Assembly (NCBI RefSeq): GCF_001039355.2
Contig: NW_019775869.1
Location: 126,001 to 186,000, forward strand
Direction of reading: 5' to 3'
Length of the DNA stretch: 60,000 nucleotides
DNA from: Lingula anatina
Taxonomy: Eukaryota; Brachiopoda; Lingulata; Lingulida; Lingulidae
Numbering within the stretch: the first letter of the stretch is position 1; every line of letters begins with the position of its first letter. Positions 37,040 through 52,000 of this stretch are shown here, in pieces. The notes under the pieces are model-generated. The model was given only the letters and a program-made list of their open reading frames with translations, ran no database searches and was not told the DNA's origin. Both the position numbers and the translations under genes were made by a program.

Positions 37040-40000
37040 GNTCTAAAAGTTCTGGAAAGAATTTTACGAGATAATGGACATTGTAATGTTTGGTTTCCTG
37101 TAAAATTACTATTATGCATATATTGGAATGTAATGGTCATTCATGACTTATTATAAGCTTACTAGTAAAGAGTACATATACGTAATTAATACTTAAGTTA
37201 ATGATATATGTCAGTGCATTACCTTTCCAGAATTACTGATATTCTAATTATAACAAGAAATCTGGCATGTCTATCAACGCAACTCAATGACTGTTATTTA
37301 AGACTCAGTGTAATACTTTATCCAGGATTATCAGTATCCTCATAATAACTTGAAATCAATGAGTTTAGACAAAGTGGTCCAAACTTGGTTTTAAGTGATG
37401 CAATCACAGCTCTTAAAGAAATGTTTTGATTGATTTTTATTAACTGACTATCTTGAAAAACCATAATCATAATCGTCTTATTTATTTGTCAGAAATGGAA
37501 ATGTCCCATAGATATATTTGCTCTGTATATAAGTGTTTGTCATGGTTGTTAAGAAAAGTACAAAATGTAAGTCAAAAGGACAAAAAAACAACCTTGTATA
37601 TTAATTGTAATATTATTATTATTTCCCATATTTATCTTCTCCAGGAGATGACTTTGCAGTTATCCAGCAGGAGATAGTGATGATGAAAGAATGTAAACAT
37701 CCCAATATAGTGGCATATTGGGGAAGTTACCTGAGGTAAGAATCTTATTTTCAAAATTCCAGATAATAATTTTTAGCTGTGAAATCTTTCAAAGATCGGA
37801 ACATCACCTCAAAATATTAATGTACGTACACAATGCTGTCTGTACATATGGCTATCACTTGGGTCTCTCTGTGTCATGGGAGTTAAAAGAGAGATGTGCA
37901 CCTTTCTTGTTAACACAGTAACTGGATAGCAGTATCTCCCTCACATCTTTAAATTGTCAGGGATGATTCAGTGTTAAAGACTGGATTGTCAGAGTCCCAT
38001 CATTTATATGTTGCTGTATTGTTTTGTCAGTCTTCATGTTTAAACTTGTTGTCTGTATACTGTTATGTGTGTCAGCTCTAACTTGGCTTGGATTTGTTAC
38101 ATCTGGAATTTTAACTGTTACTTGGATTGGGGTGTTTGGGTTCTAGTAGGTTCATAATGGAAATATTGATTGAATATTATGGGAGCAGATGTGCCTGGAA
38201 GAAGGAAGTAGTCCTCATTTAATGCCCTGAACAGGTTTCCTCCTTATCATTCCATATGACTATGACAGCCTGTCCTATGTATGAGTTATGGCTTGTTTTT
38301 TCAGTATAGGTAGTGCAGTAATTTATCATCTGTGATCAAAGTAGGGAGATACTCTTCTCATGCTTTGCTGGATCGTTGTTTATTTGTTTCAACAACTAGG
38401 GCCTTAAGTGCTATGTAGTCACCTTAAAACAAATTGCAATGCACCAAGTTGACTGACAACAAGATCCGAGGTGTGTATGTGAAGTCATTGGTCAGAATAT
38501 GCAATGCCCCTTATCCCATCTAGATTGCATTTTTGCTGTGTTAAAAAAGAAACAGTACTTTAAGCTTCAGGCACCAGAATTAGGTAATTATGTAGTCTAC
38601 CCAACTGCTACACATAGTTAAGAGATATGATATGAGAGTTTTATCATAAATCTTATGATTGCTGTGTTGTGTATTATAGGAGAGACAAGCTATGGATATG
38701 TATGGAATACTGTGGAGGAGGGTCCATGCAAGATATATATCATGGTAAGATTTATGACATTTCTCAGAGATATTTATACTTGAACAGCATTTCTCCATTG
38801 AAAGTAAAAATAAAAAAAGGAAAGAAAAGGGAAACATTACATTAGTAAAATCAATGATACAGAAATAGATATGATAGAAATTGCATCTTTAAAGAAAAAA
38901 GAAGAAAATTGTTTTTATACTTTTACATATTAAGATTGTAGAAACATTGCTGGATTTGTGGCTATACTTCAGAAATAATGTATGTGGACGACAATTTATT
39001 TACTGAATTGTCTTATTTTCAGTTACTGGTCCCCTGAATGAGTCCCAGATAGCCTTTGTGTGTAGAGAAACTCTGAAAGGGTTACACTATTTACACAATC
39101 GAGGGAAAATGCATAGAGACATCAAGGTAACCTGATAAGATTACTGAGAACCCCCTCTTAACACTTAGCAAATTAGCTTGAAACTCTTGTTAAATGTTTG
39201 TTCCTGATGAAGGATGTGTATTTTGTACCACCTGATTGATTTTTGTTGTAGGAGATAAGATAGCAGTACTCTTTTTACATTATTTATAAAACTTATGATA
39301 TCACACTTGAAGCAGGGTTTATAGGCTGGTTTGTGTGCTATCAATTACAATCATCTTTTATCAAAACCTTGATATTGGATCTGGTCTTTATTTTGTAAAG
39401 GTTATCTGATCAAGAAGTAGGATTACCAATGCCTTTATATTACTTACCTCAGATCATGTTTCTTGTATTTCCATAGATGCTTTTGTAAAGGAATTACCAT
39501 ACACTGGCTGTACCTAACTTATATTAGATTATGTATCTTTATTATTATGTTATTATTGATAAGTTATTTATGTCCAAGAGTCCAGAATTGTCTACAAAGA
39601 AAATAAGTACTTTCTTTAGATTTTCTTTCTCTCACAAATATAGCTTTATTCTTTTTATTTTATTTTCTCATTACCCAGAAGATATGTTGTTAACATAATT
39701 CTTTTGTCCTTGTAGGGTGCTAATATTCTGTTGGATGATGATGGAGATGTGAAGCTAGGTAAGGACATGTTACTGGTGGTATTTGCCTGATTTATACTTC
39801 ATCCATACAATATTAGTGGTGGCAATCACCAATGAAAAAAATGTTGATAAAATTACTTGTAGATATTACTTCTCAGCATGTTGAATTTTTATTATATAAG
39901 AGTTTTTAAAAAGTAACAAAGAAATTATTTTGATAAATAGTTATGATAACCAGGCCTTGCATTTCCACTGTAGCTGTAGTTAAGGCTTTTGTAATAAGCT

Positions 40001-43000
40001 TTTGCCATTTGAGGTTTTTTTGTAAATACCACTTGGGTTGGGCATATTTAAGCATGCTAGTATCCTGATTATGTCGTCAGAACTAAATGTTATGATATGG
40101 TTTTATAATCTATGCCAATACTGATATGACAAACTGTATGGTTACACCTCTTCATTGAATGAAGCCAAAGCCTAGTATGTTCCCATGCAAGTTTGATTAG
40201 ATTATCATGTTAGCTACAAATAGCTGCCTTGATTGCATATTGATTTACTGGTATTGGATGAGTTATATCTTAATATTAATAGTATTTTCCTGTGCATGAA
40301 TAACTCTATGACTTCAAATGAAAAGACCCATAATTTAATCATTGTACATTTTATGAGGTTGCATAAAATCATTAATTAGTACTTTTTGCACAAATGTTTT
40401 TGCATGTATGACATGTATGTGTTACTGTATTTTTATACATTTCTGCATATATGTGTTTATGTGAACACGCTTTTCTGTGTACATGAGTTTCTGTGAACAT
40501 GTCAGTTTATACACAAATTTATGTGCATGTGTTACCAAGTTCATATTTTAATGAATTTCATATAGGTCCCTTTGTGTCTTAATATGAGGTACCTTTGCTG
40601 GTTCTTTCAGCTGATTTTGGCGTGTCTGCACAAATCACAGCCACAATCTCCAAAAGAAAATCTTTCATAGGCACCCCATATTGGTAAGTTATGTAATTGG
40701 AAGAATTGAGCCTGATCTTAATATTCTTACAATAGAAAGTATTTTTGTATATAGATATAATTTATTGTTTTTATAAGGTCCACATCAATGCCCATGTACA
40801 TTATTTTGAATCTATTTACTTATTTGTTATGTTATTTTTGAAACATATTATCTGTAACATCTTCATAATTCAGCACATTAAAAAATTGTACAGATAAGAA
40901 ATGCCTGTTCAGTGACCTTCTGGTTTTATTGCGCAGTCGGCAGGTAACCAAGATTTCTAGGAAATTGGAAACGACAACAATCTTGAGGCTGTTATCTTAT
41001 CCACTGACAGTGAAATGATGATTATTTAACGGCTTTTTCTAAGAAAAAAATTGCTGCTATTAAAAGACAAAATTGCAATTGGCATCCACTTTTTCTAACG
41101 AAAGACAAAAGATAAAGACATTTTATGTATGGAAATTGAACAGACTGTTAATTGATTGTTTTCTGATTTAGGTCGAAGAATTGGTCTTTTGCACTTGTAT
41201 TTATGTAAAAAGTGATCAATTCAGAATGGAAATGAAGTAAGGGTTATGTACTTTTATTTCTCTTCCAGGATGGCACCAGAGGTGGCAGCCGTGGAGAGGA
41301 AGGGGGGCTACAACCAACAGTGTGATATTTGGGCAGTAGGAATTACTGGGATCGAATTTGCTGAACTTCAGCCACCTATGTTTGATTTGCATCCTATGAG
41401 AGCTCTGTATCTCATGTCCAAAAGTGGCTTCAAATCACCCACCTTGAAAGATAAAAATAAATGGTATGAAAACACTAAACATTGATTTAAATGTCATTTA
41501 TTTAATATGATTGTTTATGTTCTTAGTCAGAGTATTAAATATAGATTTAGATTTTTAGATTTTATCAGGATCAATAATTTTTCATTAGTGGTTAATAAAA
41601 ACAAAAAATACTAAGTGTCACTTCCTTAGGTGAAGCACACAAAGAGCATGGTCTAATTCCATTTCCTTTACTGATACTAAAATTAATATACCCACTGTGT
41701 TTTACAGGTCTCCCACATTTCAACACTTTATAAAAGTGTCTCTTACAAAAAATCCCAAGAAAAGACCCTCAGCTGGAGAGCTTTTACAGGTAAAACTCAG
41801 CACTGGTATAGCTAGTGGTTAATTCATTTTAAAGATATAATATTGCAGTAGACTTTATAAGATGACATATTGTTTGAATTGCTGCACATATTTTTGTGAA
41901 TATGTTTTCCACTCATGATATCATTGGCATGAAAATTCAAGCAGTGTCTATTAATGTATATTTAACCTAACTAACAAAGTTGTGTGAATTCCCATATAGA
42001 TTTTGTTTGCTGAAATGGATATAAATTTGAAACAAAAAGAAGCAGAAATATAAGACTATTGGCTATCCTGTTTCAGCATCCTTTCCTCCAAGGGGATTTG
42101 ACCAAGAGGTTATCCAAGGAGTTATTACACAAGTTCCACAATCCAGCTAATGCAATCTACCAGGACCCAGCATTAGATGCTGATGAGGAGGTGGGTATTT
42201 TCCTCTTGTCTCTGAGTGCCTTGTGTCTTCTTTATTAATGTTAATTTTTATGACTTTTGTTGAAGTATTGAAGTATGTTCAAATAGAGCTGTGTCATAAT
42301 CTTAATAGTTATTATGTCAGAATTGAAGTAAATGCTGGAATAACGAATGTTTAGTTGTAATTACTTTAGCTTGAAGAATTTGAACATTACATACGAGCTC
42401 AAGTTAGAAGTTAGATTACATCATTTCATGTAAAAAATAATGTATCAATTCCTGTCCACAGTTTCTATTAGTAATTTGTAATACCAAATGAGAAAAGCTC
42501 TGTCTAATTATAGTTTACTGTTTCAGATGTCATTAGATGTTCCCAGACGGATTTCATCAAAGAATGACAAGGACAGGGAGAGAGCCAAGTCCCAGTCGGA
42601 GACTGACAGTGAGTACACATGCTGCCTTGAACTACTGCTGAAAAAGTTTTGTTTCCCCACAACTTAGAATTTGACTGTATTTTGACCACATTCTTTTTGC
42701 CACTGATGAATGTTTGGTTCTCTGATTATTATTAAGGGTTTATTCTGATCTTATATTGGATGAATAGAGCAGAGTGAAATTAAACCACATATTTGTCATT
42801 TTTCTGCAGTTGGCAACTTGAACTTAGAAGCACCCCTAGTGACAGATATAAAAGAAGACCAGGTAAGCTTGTTAATAGAATTAACTTGAAAATTGCAAGA
42901 AATGATCACATCACTGTGGTGCCAGAATGTAAATAATTGGGTCCCGGTAAATGTTATGTTCAGGGAAGGGTGTGTTTTCACATTTGAAAAATCTTTTTGC

Positions 43001-46000
43001 ATGCATCTTTTTAATAAGGTAAATGCTACATATATATTTGTATGGAACATAAATGTTGGGTCTCTTACTATCTCCCTTAAGACAGACATATGGCCAAACA
43101 CATGCAGTATAAATGCAAAATAAAAAAACATATTATCTCAACTTATCTGTGTAGTTCATGTAGTTCATATAGTTCATTTGAAATTTCATAACATTTTGTT
43201 ATCTGTGTCCGGAGCTGGTTACCATACCTCTAACGTTTGTCGTCCCTGGTATGTTTAACTCCCCCCAACCCCACCCTGTAACATTAACTGGTTTAGTCTT
43301 AGGGGTGTGGTGTGTATCTTGTAGGGGGCGTCTGGGTATGAGGTGGTGGAATCCTGGGGGTTACAGCCAGAAGACAGACAATCTGAACCTGTAGATGGAG
43401 AGGAAGAGGAACAAGTATGTGGTGTGAGCTTGTATTAACAGAAAGAAGAAGGGGTGTTGATAATGAACACACTTCGAAAGTGAAAATAGTTAAACAGAGC
43501 TCATCAGTTGCGTCATGTTGCATTTCTCAGAAGGTCTTTGATGTTTAAATTCCATGTTGAGCTATCCTGTCATCTGGTGAGTGATCTCATCAACTTTTTT
43601 TATTACAATACATTTAGTTCCGTTTTATAAGATCATTTCTTCATTTCCAGGGAGAAATGGAAGACTGGAGAGATGAAGATAAGTAAGTATGAACTAATTC
43701 CACTCATAAGAGGCAGGAATGCACTTCTTGCTAGAGCCCCCTNNNNNNNNNNNNNNNNNNNNNNNNNNNNNNNNNNNNNNNNNNNNNNNNNNNNNNNNNN
43801 NNNNNNNNNNNNNNNNNNNNNNNNNNNNNNNNNNNNNNNNNNNNNNNNNNNNNNNNNNNNNNNNNNNNNNNNNNNNNNNNNNNNNNNNNNNNNNNNNNNN
43901 NNNNNNNNNNNNNNNNNNNNNNNNNNNNNNNNNNNNNNNNNNNNNNNNNNNNNNNNNNNNNNNNNNNNNNNNNNNNNNNNNNNNNNNNNNNNNNNNNNNN
44001 NNNNNNNNNNNNNNNNNNNNNNNNNNNNNNNNNNNNNNNNNNNNNNNNNNNNNNNNNNNNNNNNNNNNNNNNNNNNNNNNNNNNNNNNNNNNNNNNNNNN
44101 NNNNNNNNNNNNNNNNNNNNNNNNNNNNNNNNNNNNNNNNNNNNNNCCCCCCCCCCCCCCCCCCAAAAAAAAAAAAAAAAAAAAAAAGTTGAAAGAAACA
44201 TAGAAACTCTTTGTATTTGACTGTGTATCCAAATTGATTATATTATATTCAAGACAATTGTCATAATGCATGGATAGATTTCAGTTGTTTATTATGCAAA
44301 TGAAAATGATGGGAGACATAGCTGATGCATTTTAAAGGCATGAAGTTATCTTCTCCAGCTTCCGTAGAGTCTTTGCTATACTTGGGAGTACTGTTGTTGT
44401 AACGTTATCATGCTGTTCTTTGTGTTGAGTATGATACAGGACATAATGAATATCATATTTTAGATTTAAAGATATTCCCATAACTGTGAAGATGTTTTCA
44501 GGTAGTTCTGTTAACTTTGCGCAATATAATGTACAAAAGTGCAAGATGATATATTTGAGGTAACCTGAAACCATAGGAAACTTGATGTTTGCTCTGAATT
44601 CTTGATCTAAGTACAGTATTTTTACTGGTGATGTCTTATTATGTGGCTGGGGAATTTCTGTATAGCCATACACATTATTAAAACCATAATTTTTTAGATA
44701 TTGTGCAAACTTCATCAGACTACCTAGCCTAAGTCATGTAGGAACCCATCTTTCAATTAAAAGAAGTAGAAATATTCTGGCCTTGCTTGATTGATTGATT
44801 GTGTAAAAAGTAACTTGTATTGTTTCATTGTTGTTAACTCTTAAGTTTGGTGTTATTCCTTTTGACAGCTCTCTGTTAGCAAGTGTCAATGAGGAATTAC
44901 TCCAAAGGTAATGCCTGGACTTTCTGTTTACTATCTCTCTCTGCTTCAACTCTCTGACCTTACTATTGGGGAACAGTGGTCTTTGTGGTGTCACGTATTA
45001 AGATGATAGTTAACTTACATTTTATTTCCTTTCATGTGAATCTAAACTAAACATTTGAACTATTTTGATTCGGTTATATTTGATTATCTGTGGTATTTTT
45101 TAAAATCAATTTTATGTATATAACTGAATAACTGTAGAACTGTTCATCTGTCATTTTGTGCATAGTAAGGTCAGTTATGTCGTAAAACAAATTTTTGCAA
45201 TGGTTTGGAAACTAAGTGCTTGCACATTGTGAATCTAATTCTACTAATTCAAGAAGTCAGCATTGTGCTTTAGATATTGTTGTGGTTTGCATATTTTGCA
45301 AGTTTATTGATTCTAAGTATCCTCATTCTTGTGTGTTATCATGTTCACTCTCATATAAAAAAATGTCATTTTCCTAATTCTTTTAATTGCTCATTATTAT
45401 TGATGCAAATTTTGCAAAATTGTTACTGTCTTATAAACATGTCAGTCACATGAATAAGGATCAAATGACATGTATGCAGTTGTCTAAATTAAAATTATTT
45501 TATCATTTTGTCAAGGATGCAGAATTTACCTTTCTTAGATATTGTTTTGTTTATTTATTCCTTTAATAACTTATGGGGCTGCCTTCAGGGGAAAACTCCC
45601 TTTACTATAGGTGTTCCTGTTTTGAAATTATTAGATATATTATAAGATGGTCTCATTAATTTGAACAAGGTTTTTTTTTAAGAAGAGCCCCTGGTCTAGA
45701 TGCATGTCAAATGGTGGAGGTCAAAGAAAAACATCTTTCACGTCATTATCTTCTTAATTATTGATATTTTCTATAATGAGGTTGAGATGACACCAGGAAA
45801 GCTCCTCTGGGCAAAAGATGCCTGCTTTTGTTGTTGCACAGTGCACAGATACATGTATGCTGGCATACACTAACACATGCCTTTATGTACCAAAACATGG
45901 ATGTGTGCGTACAATCACACATGCCTTTGTGCACAGATACTTGTATGCTTGCATACACTCATACTTGCATTTATGCACAGATTTATGTTGGCATACACTC

Positions 46001-49000
46001 ATACATGCCTTTATGCACCATACAGAGAACATGGCAAGTTTGTCACTGAAAGTTTTTGACACAAAAGGAGTGCATGAATTAATGAAAATTTTAAAACTGG
46101 GATCACTATGACATTTTTTTTTATTTTATCAGTTGATTTTTTTTTCATAGTCAATCAGTAGAAAATTTTCATTTTTAGACACAATTGGTTGCTATATTAT
46201 CAACATTTGATAAAGATTTTACATGCAAGTATCAACTTAGAATAAGTTGTAATTTGATGATATTGCCAAATGGAGTTTATTAAGTCCACTGAGTTGTGCT
46301 GCTTTTTCAGACTAAACGATCACTATCACACTTAGAAGGTTGCCTAACTGCTTTTCTAACAGTTGTCATTAATAATAAACAAGACTGCCAGACTACTGAA
46401 ACTTTCTAGTGTAGTATTTGCTGGTCTGAAATAGAGAGTTTTCTAAATACCTACTAATATTTGCTTCATGTTATGTTATCTGTAGATGTAATTGGTAAAC
46501 CTTCTTTGGATTTCTATTTCATTTTACAAATATCTGTAAACATTTGATGCTGAGATGCTCACAACAAACCACAAAATACTTAGTCAACACAGAAATTTTA
46601 GAATTTTTTTAAAAGTCTTATTTAAAATTGGTCTATCATGAAAAAATTGATGCTGTTGAAGACAATTTATTGTTATTTTGGAACTTGAATCTTGATGCAT
46701 TTGTGCAATCTTAACTTTCCTTTAAAGTTGTCTTTATTACATGCATTGTCTTTGTCCACTAGGGGGCATCGCAGTAGCTTGATCTCGCCAGACGAAGATT
46801 TTGACAATTCTGAATACACACAGCAGTAAGCAGTTCCTTGGACTTATTTTTTCTTTTCTAAAAGTGTTGTATTTGGTTATGTTGGTCATTTGTATTATGG
46901 TTTTGTTGGTCACCCGTGTTAGAGTTTTGGTATTTGGTCAAGATCTTTTATGATGTGTTTTTATGTGAGGCTTTACATGCTTTTCAAAGCACTAAAAACT
47001 AATACTAGATCAGCACCTCCAAATTTTTGCTTTATTACCCTGTGTCTGTTGATGTTCATTTGCAGTATCATCTCATCTCCTTACCCATGCTGTGTTGACC
47101 TTTGTTAATGTAATGTTTGCTGTTACGTCTTTAAAAAGCTATGCTTTCATTTTCCCCCAGTTGGATGTAGCTTAGACCTAAAAATTCTGAAATAATGCTA
47201 TTGAAAAATGGTCAATTTGTCTTTGTGATATGTGATCTATTTCCTCTTTGCAAAGTCCAGGCATTCCTCTCAAGCATGTGTGTAGTATTTTTTGTCAACC
47301 GCAAGTTTTTTTATTGCTATTTGATAGTCAGTCTTTATCCTTGTAGTAGTAGGGACATTGTACCTTACCAAATCCACGATGTCCTAGTTGAAAATATACA
47401 CTGCTTCTTTGTGTAGAGTATGTTCACCATATTTTAGAAATAGGAATTGAATATTTAATTGACTATTATTTCAGGGAGACATTGCCCATGGGAGCACCAC
47501 CAGTGCCACCTAGGGTGAGTGGGAGTTTCTTTGTCTATCAGGAATATCAAATAGCAGATTGAGAATTAACCAATTGGTACATCTAGGTGTCTCAAGCTGT
47601 ATCAATTTCATGCTTGTTTTGCTGTAAATCACCCATTTTGTATCTCATAATAACACATCTTATTTCAACACGCCAATATATAACATACATGCCAATTATA
47701 GTTACACAGAAATTATTTATAGAAAAATATATATAGGTTTTTCCTTTCAAATTGGCTCTATCAGGAAAGTTTTTTTAAGACTTGATTTGACAAAAGATCT
47801 TAAAAGTTGCTTATGTAGCTTGAGTGGCATTTAGTTTTACTAAATGACCGTGTCACTGAAAAAAAATGGAAAACAAGTGAAAAAAAGCTATAGAATTTGA
47901 CGTTTTCAATGCAGCCACATACAGAAAGAAGCCGAACACAAAGTACAGGCAGTGAGGAGCTAACAGAGAATGGTGGTCTAGATGGCATAGTGGACTACAT
48001 GAAGACCTTGACACCTGGGTCTGGACTCCCTGGAGAAGGTGGTGAGGCCCCCCCTGCTCTTCCTCCTAAGACTCGTACTGCCAATGGTAGTATTCCCGCA
48101 TCCGAGGCCTCCCCGGCCCCACAGGTACCGCCCAGGAGACGGCCTGGAGGAAGACCATTACCAAATGTAAGCACAGTTGGTTTAACTCATTCTGCCCCTT
48201 AAATCTTGGCTGATTGATTTTAATACTGTTGAAAAAAACTTGAATAGATTTTGATGTAGTTTAATATTATGTATCTTCAGATTTGTAATTTTGATTGGGA
48301 ATTGAAAGAAAGTCAGAATAGAAATATTTTTAGAAGAATGTTTTAGCGTTCTTGTATTCTTATCTTGAGAGGGAGCTCATATATGAGCTTAATATATTAA
48401 GCCAGTTTTTCTTTTTATTGTTTTTGTATGTTTCATGTTGGTGCTATTTTATAATGACTGTAAATAAGAATTCAATTTAAGTACCTGATAAAGTTATGTT
48501 AGAAATGTAAATGCTATGTAAAGTATCGACATATTGTGAACTTTTATTCCTTATATGTATATAGGAATTTTTTTGTAAACCTGTTTGACATGTTTTTCAG
48601 AGACCAGTGAGCAATGGCCTTCCACCAACTCCCAAAGTACATGTGAGTAGCTTCTGCTTCAGTGATATTTAGCCATGGTTTGCAAATTCTTACCCCAAGC
48701 GACACAATCAACCTAAAATAGCTCTATTTCTGCCTTCATAATGTGCTTAATTATGCTGTGGCAACTGAGTTGAACTTTTAAACGTTTCACGCTGTGATCA
48801 GAAAAGAGATAGTTTTGTCCCACATGAATACAGAAACTTGATTTATTTTTTCTGAGCCTGTGAACAAGATGAGTGCAGTAATTGGGGAGTGTCTTTTGAA
48901 ATTACTAATCCACATTCTTTTGAATAATACAGTGTGCCTCTAATATCTGTAAACTTTCAAAATATCAAAGACTATTAATTATTATATAAGATTCATTCTG

Positions 49001-52000
49001 CACGGGATGTTATCTATATCTCAATGCTGTGGGTTTTGTTTTCTTTGCAGATGGGCGCATGTTTTTCAAAAGTTTTCAATGGATGTCCTTTGCAGATCAA
49101 CTGTTCTGCTAGCTGGGTACACCCAGACACAAGAGGTGAGTCTTATTAAGACAAAAATGCATTAAATTTTTCAGTTTTGTTTTTTCTAAATTTGAAAAAT
49201 TTTAAAAAGTGTAATTATTTATTTATTATTGAAATTTGTAAAAAGAAATAAAAAATAAAGAAAAGCAAATTATTGTCTGTGAGCTTGTGTAGTAGCAAAG
49301 CCAATTTTCATCTTAACAGGAACAAGGCTGAAGTTTTCCAAATGAAACATAAGCAAATGTTATGAAATATGGCAGCCAAAATGAAATATGATATATTTGA
49401 AGTGCTGATTAACTGTTGTTTGCAGCATATCATTCCAACTAGCTGTTTTGTCATTCCAGATCAATACATCTTTGTTGGTTCCAATGCAGGAATGTATATG
49501 CTCAACTTGAATGAAATCCATGAAGGTTCAATGGAACTGGTAAGATAGTGGTTTGAACTTGAGTTATTTTCATGTTAAGTTTCATTTGGATGCACTGAAT
49601 TGAAAACAAGCTGTGTCACTTGAGTAGGTTTATCAGGTCTTCTGTTAGCCTCTGTTTTCCATAATTGAAAATGTCTAAATTGGATCTAATGACCTTTGTG
49701 ATTTGGAAAGAATACCCTTAACATCATGCTCTAATGTTCTGAAAAGATTCATATTTTGCCACCCACACTAAATTTTCAAAATGACTTACTCTCAGAAAAA
49801 TATATATAATTTCACAGCAAGATATATTTATATTGGTTATTCTTTAGAAGGTACAGAATTTGGTTGATTCCAAATAATGTTTCTTTTACATCAGGAAAGT
49901 GCTCCATTTATACGTCTTACTAACACTGGGTCTGGGGTAGGGTTATTTTATTTTACCCAATTTTAAACCAGTAAAGTTTAAATCAAATAACAGAACAATG
50001 TCTCTAATTCCAAATTTTCAATTTAAAAATTTAAAAGCACTTTTNTCATAATAACACATCTTATTTCAACACGCCGATATATAACATACATGCCAATTAT
50101 AGTTACACAGAATTTATTTATAGAAAAATATATATAGGTTTTTCCTTTCAAATTGGCTCTATCAGGAAAGTTTTTTTAAGACTTGATTTGACAAAAGATC
50201 TTAAAAGTTGCTTATATAGCTTGAGTGGCATTTAGTTTTAATAAATGACCATGTCACTGAATAAAAAATGGAAAACAAGTGAAAAAAGCTATAGAATTTG
50301 ATTTTTTTTCAATGCAGCCACATACAGAAAGAAGCCGAACACAAAGTACAGGCAGTGAGGAGCTAACAGAGAATGGTGGTCTAGATGGCATAGTGGACTA
50401 CATGAAGACCTTGACACCTGGGTCTGGACTCCCTGGAGAAGGTGGTGAGGCCCCCCCTGCTCTTCCTCCTAAGACTCGTACTGCCAATGGTAGTATTCCC
50501 GCATCCGAGGCCTCCCCTGCCCCACAGGTACCGCCCAGGAGACGGCCTGGAGGAAGACCATTACCAAATGTAAGCACAGTTGGTTTAACTCATTCTGCCC
50601 CTTTTATCTTGACTGATTGATTTTAATACTGTTGAAAAAAACTTCAATAGATTTTGATGTAGTTTAATATTATTTATCTTCATATTTGTAATTTCGATTG
50701 GGAATTGAAAGAGAGTCATGATAGAAATATTTTTAGAAGAATGTTTTAGCATTCTTGTATTCTTAATTTGAGGAGCTCATGTTAAGCCAGTTTTTCTTTT
50801 TATTGTTTTTGTATGTTTCATGTTGGTGCTGTTTTATAATGACTATAAATAAGAATTCAATTTAAGTACCTGATAAAGTTATTATTATTATTATGTTAGA
50901 AATGTAAATGCTATGTGAAGTATCGTGAACTTTTATTCCTTATATGTATATAGGAAATTTTTTGTAAACCTGTTTGACATGTTTTTCAGAGACCAGTGAG
51001 CAATGGCCTTCCACCAACTCCCAAAGTACATGTGAGTAGCTTCTGCTTCAGTGATATTTAGCCATGGTTTGCAAATTCTTACCCCAAGCGACACAATCAA
51101 CCTAAAATAGCTCTATTTCTGCCTTCATAATGTGCTTAATTATGCTGTGGTAACTGAGTTGAACTTTTAAACGTTTCACGCTGTGATCAGAAAAGAGATA
51201 GTTTTGTCCCACATGAATAAAGAAACTTGATTTATTTTTTCTGAGCCTGTGAACAAGATGAGTGCAGTAATTGGGGAGTGTCTGTTGAAATTACTAATCC
51301 ACATTCTTTTGAATAATACAGTGTGCCTCTAATATCTGTAAACTTTCAAAATATCAAAGACTATTGATTATTATATAAGATTCATTCTGTAGTGATGTTA
51401 TCTATATCTCAATGCTGTGGGTTTTTTTTTTCTTTGCAGATGGGGGCGTGTTTTTCAAAAGTTTTCAATGGATGTCCTTTGCAGATCAACTGTTCTGCTA
51501 GCTGGGTACACCCAGACACAAGAGGTGAGACTAATTAAGACAAAAATGCATTAAATTTTTCAATTTTGTTTTTCTGAATTTGAAAATTTTTAGAAAGTGT
51601 AATTATTTATTTATTTTTGAAATTTGTAAAAAGAAATAAGAAATACAGAAAAGCAAATGATTGTCTGTGAGCTTGTTTAGTAGCAAAGCAAATTTTTGTC
51701 TTAACAGGAACAAGGCTGAAGTTTCCCAAATGAAACATAAGCAAATGTTATAAAATATGGCAGCCAAAATGAAATATGATATATCTGAAGTGCTGATTAA
51801 CTGTTGTTTGCAGCATATCATTCCAACTAGCTGTTTTGTCATTCCAGATCAATACATCTTTGTTGGTTCCAATGCAGGAATGTATATGCTCAACTTGAAT
51901 GAAATCCATGAAGGTTCAATGGAACTGGTAAGATAGTGGTTTGAACTTGAGTTATTTTCACGTTAAGTTTCATTTGGATGCACTGAATTGAAAACAAGCT

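Noticed and set aside
45818-46111. Three overlapping plus-strand ORFs as a small Cys/Thr-rich gene
   Set aside because: They are frame-shifted readings of a 44-bp minisatellite within a MAP4K intron; no splice or start context supports them.
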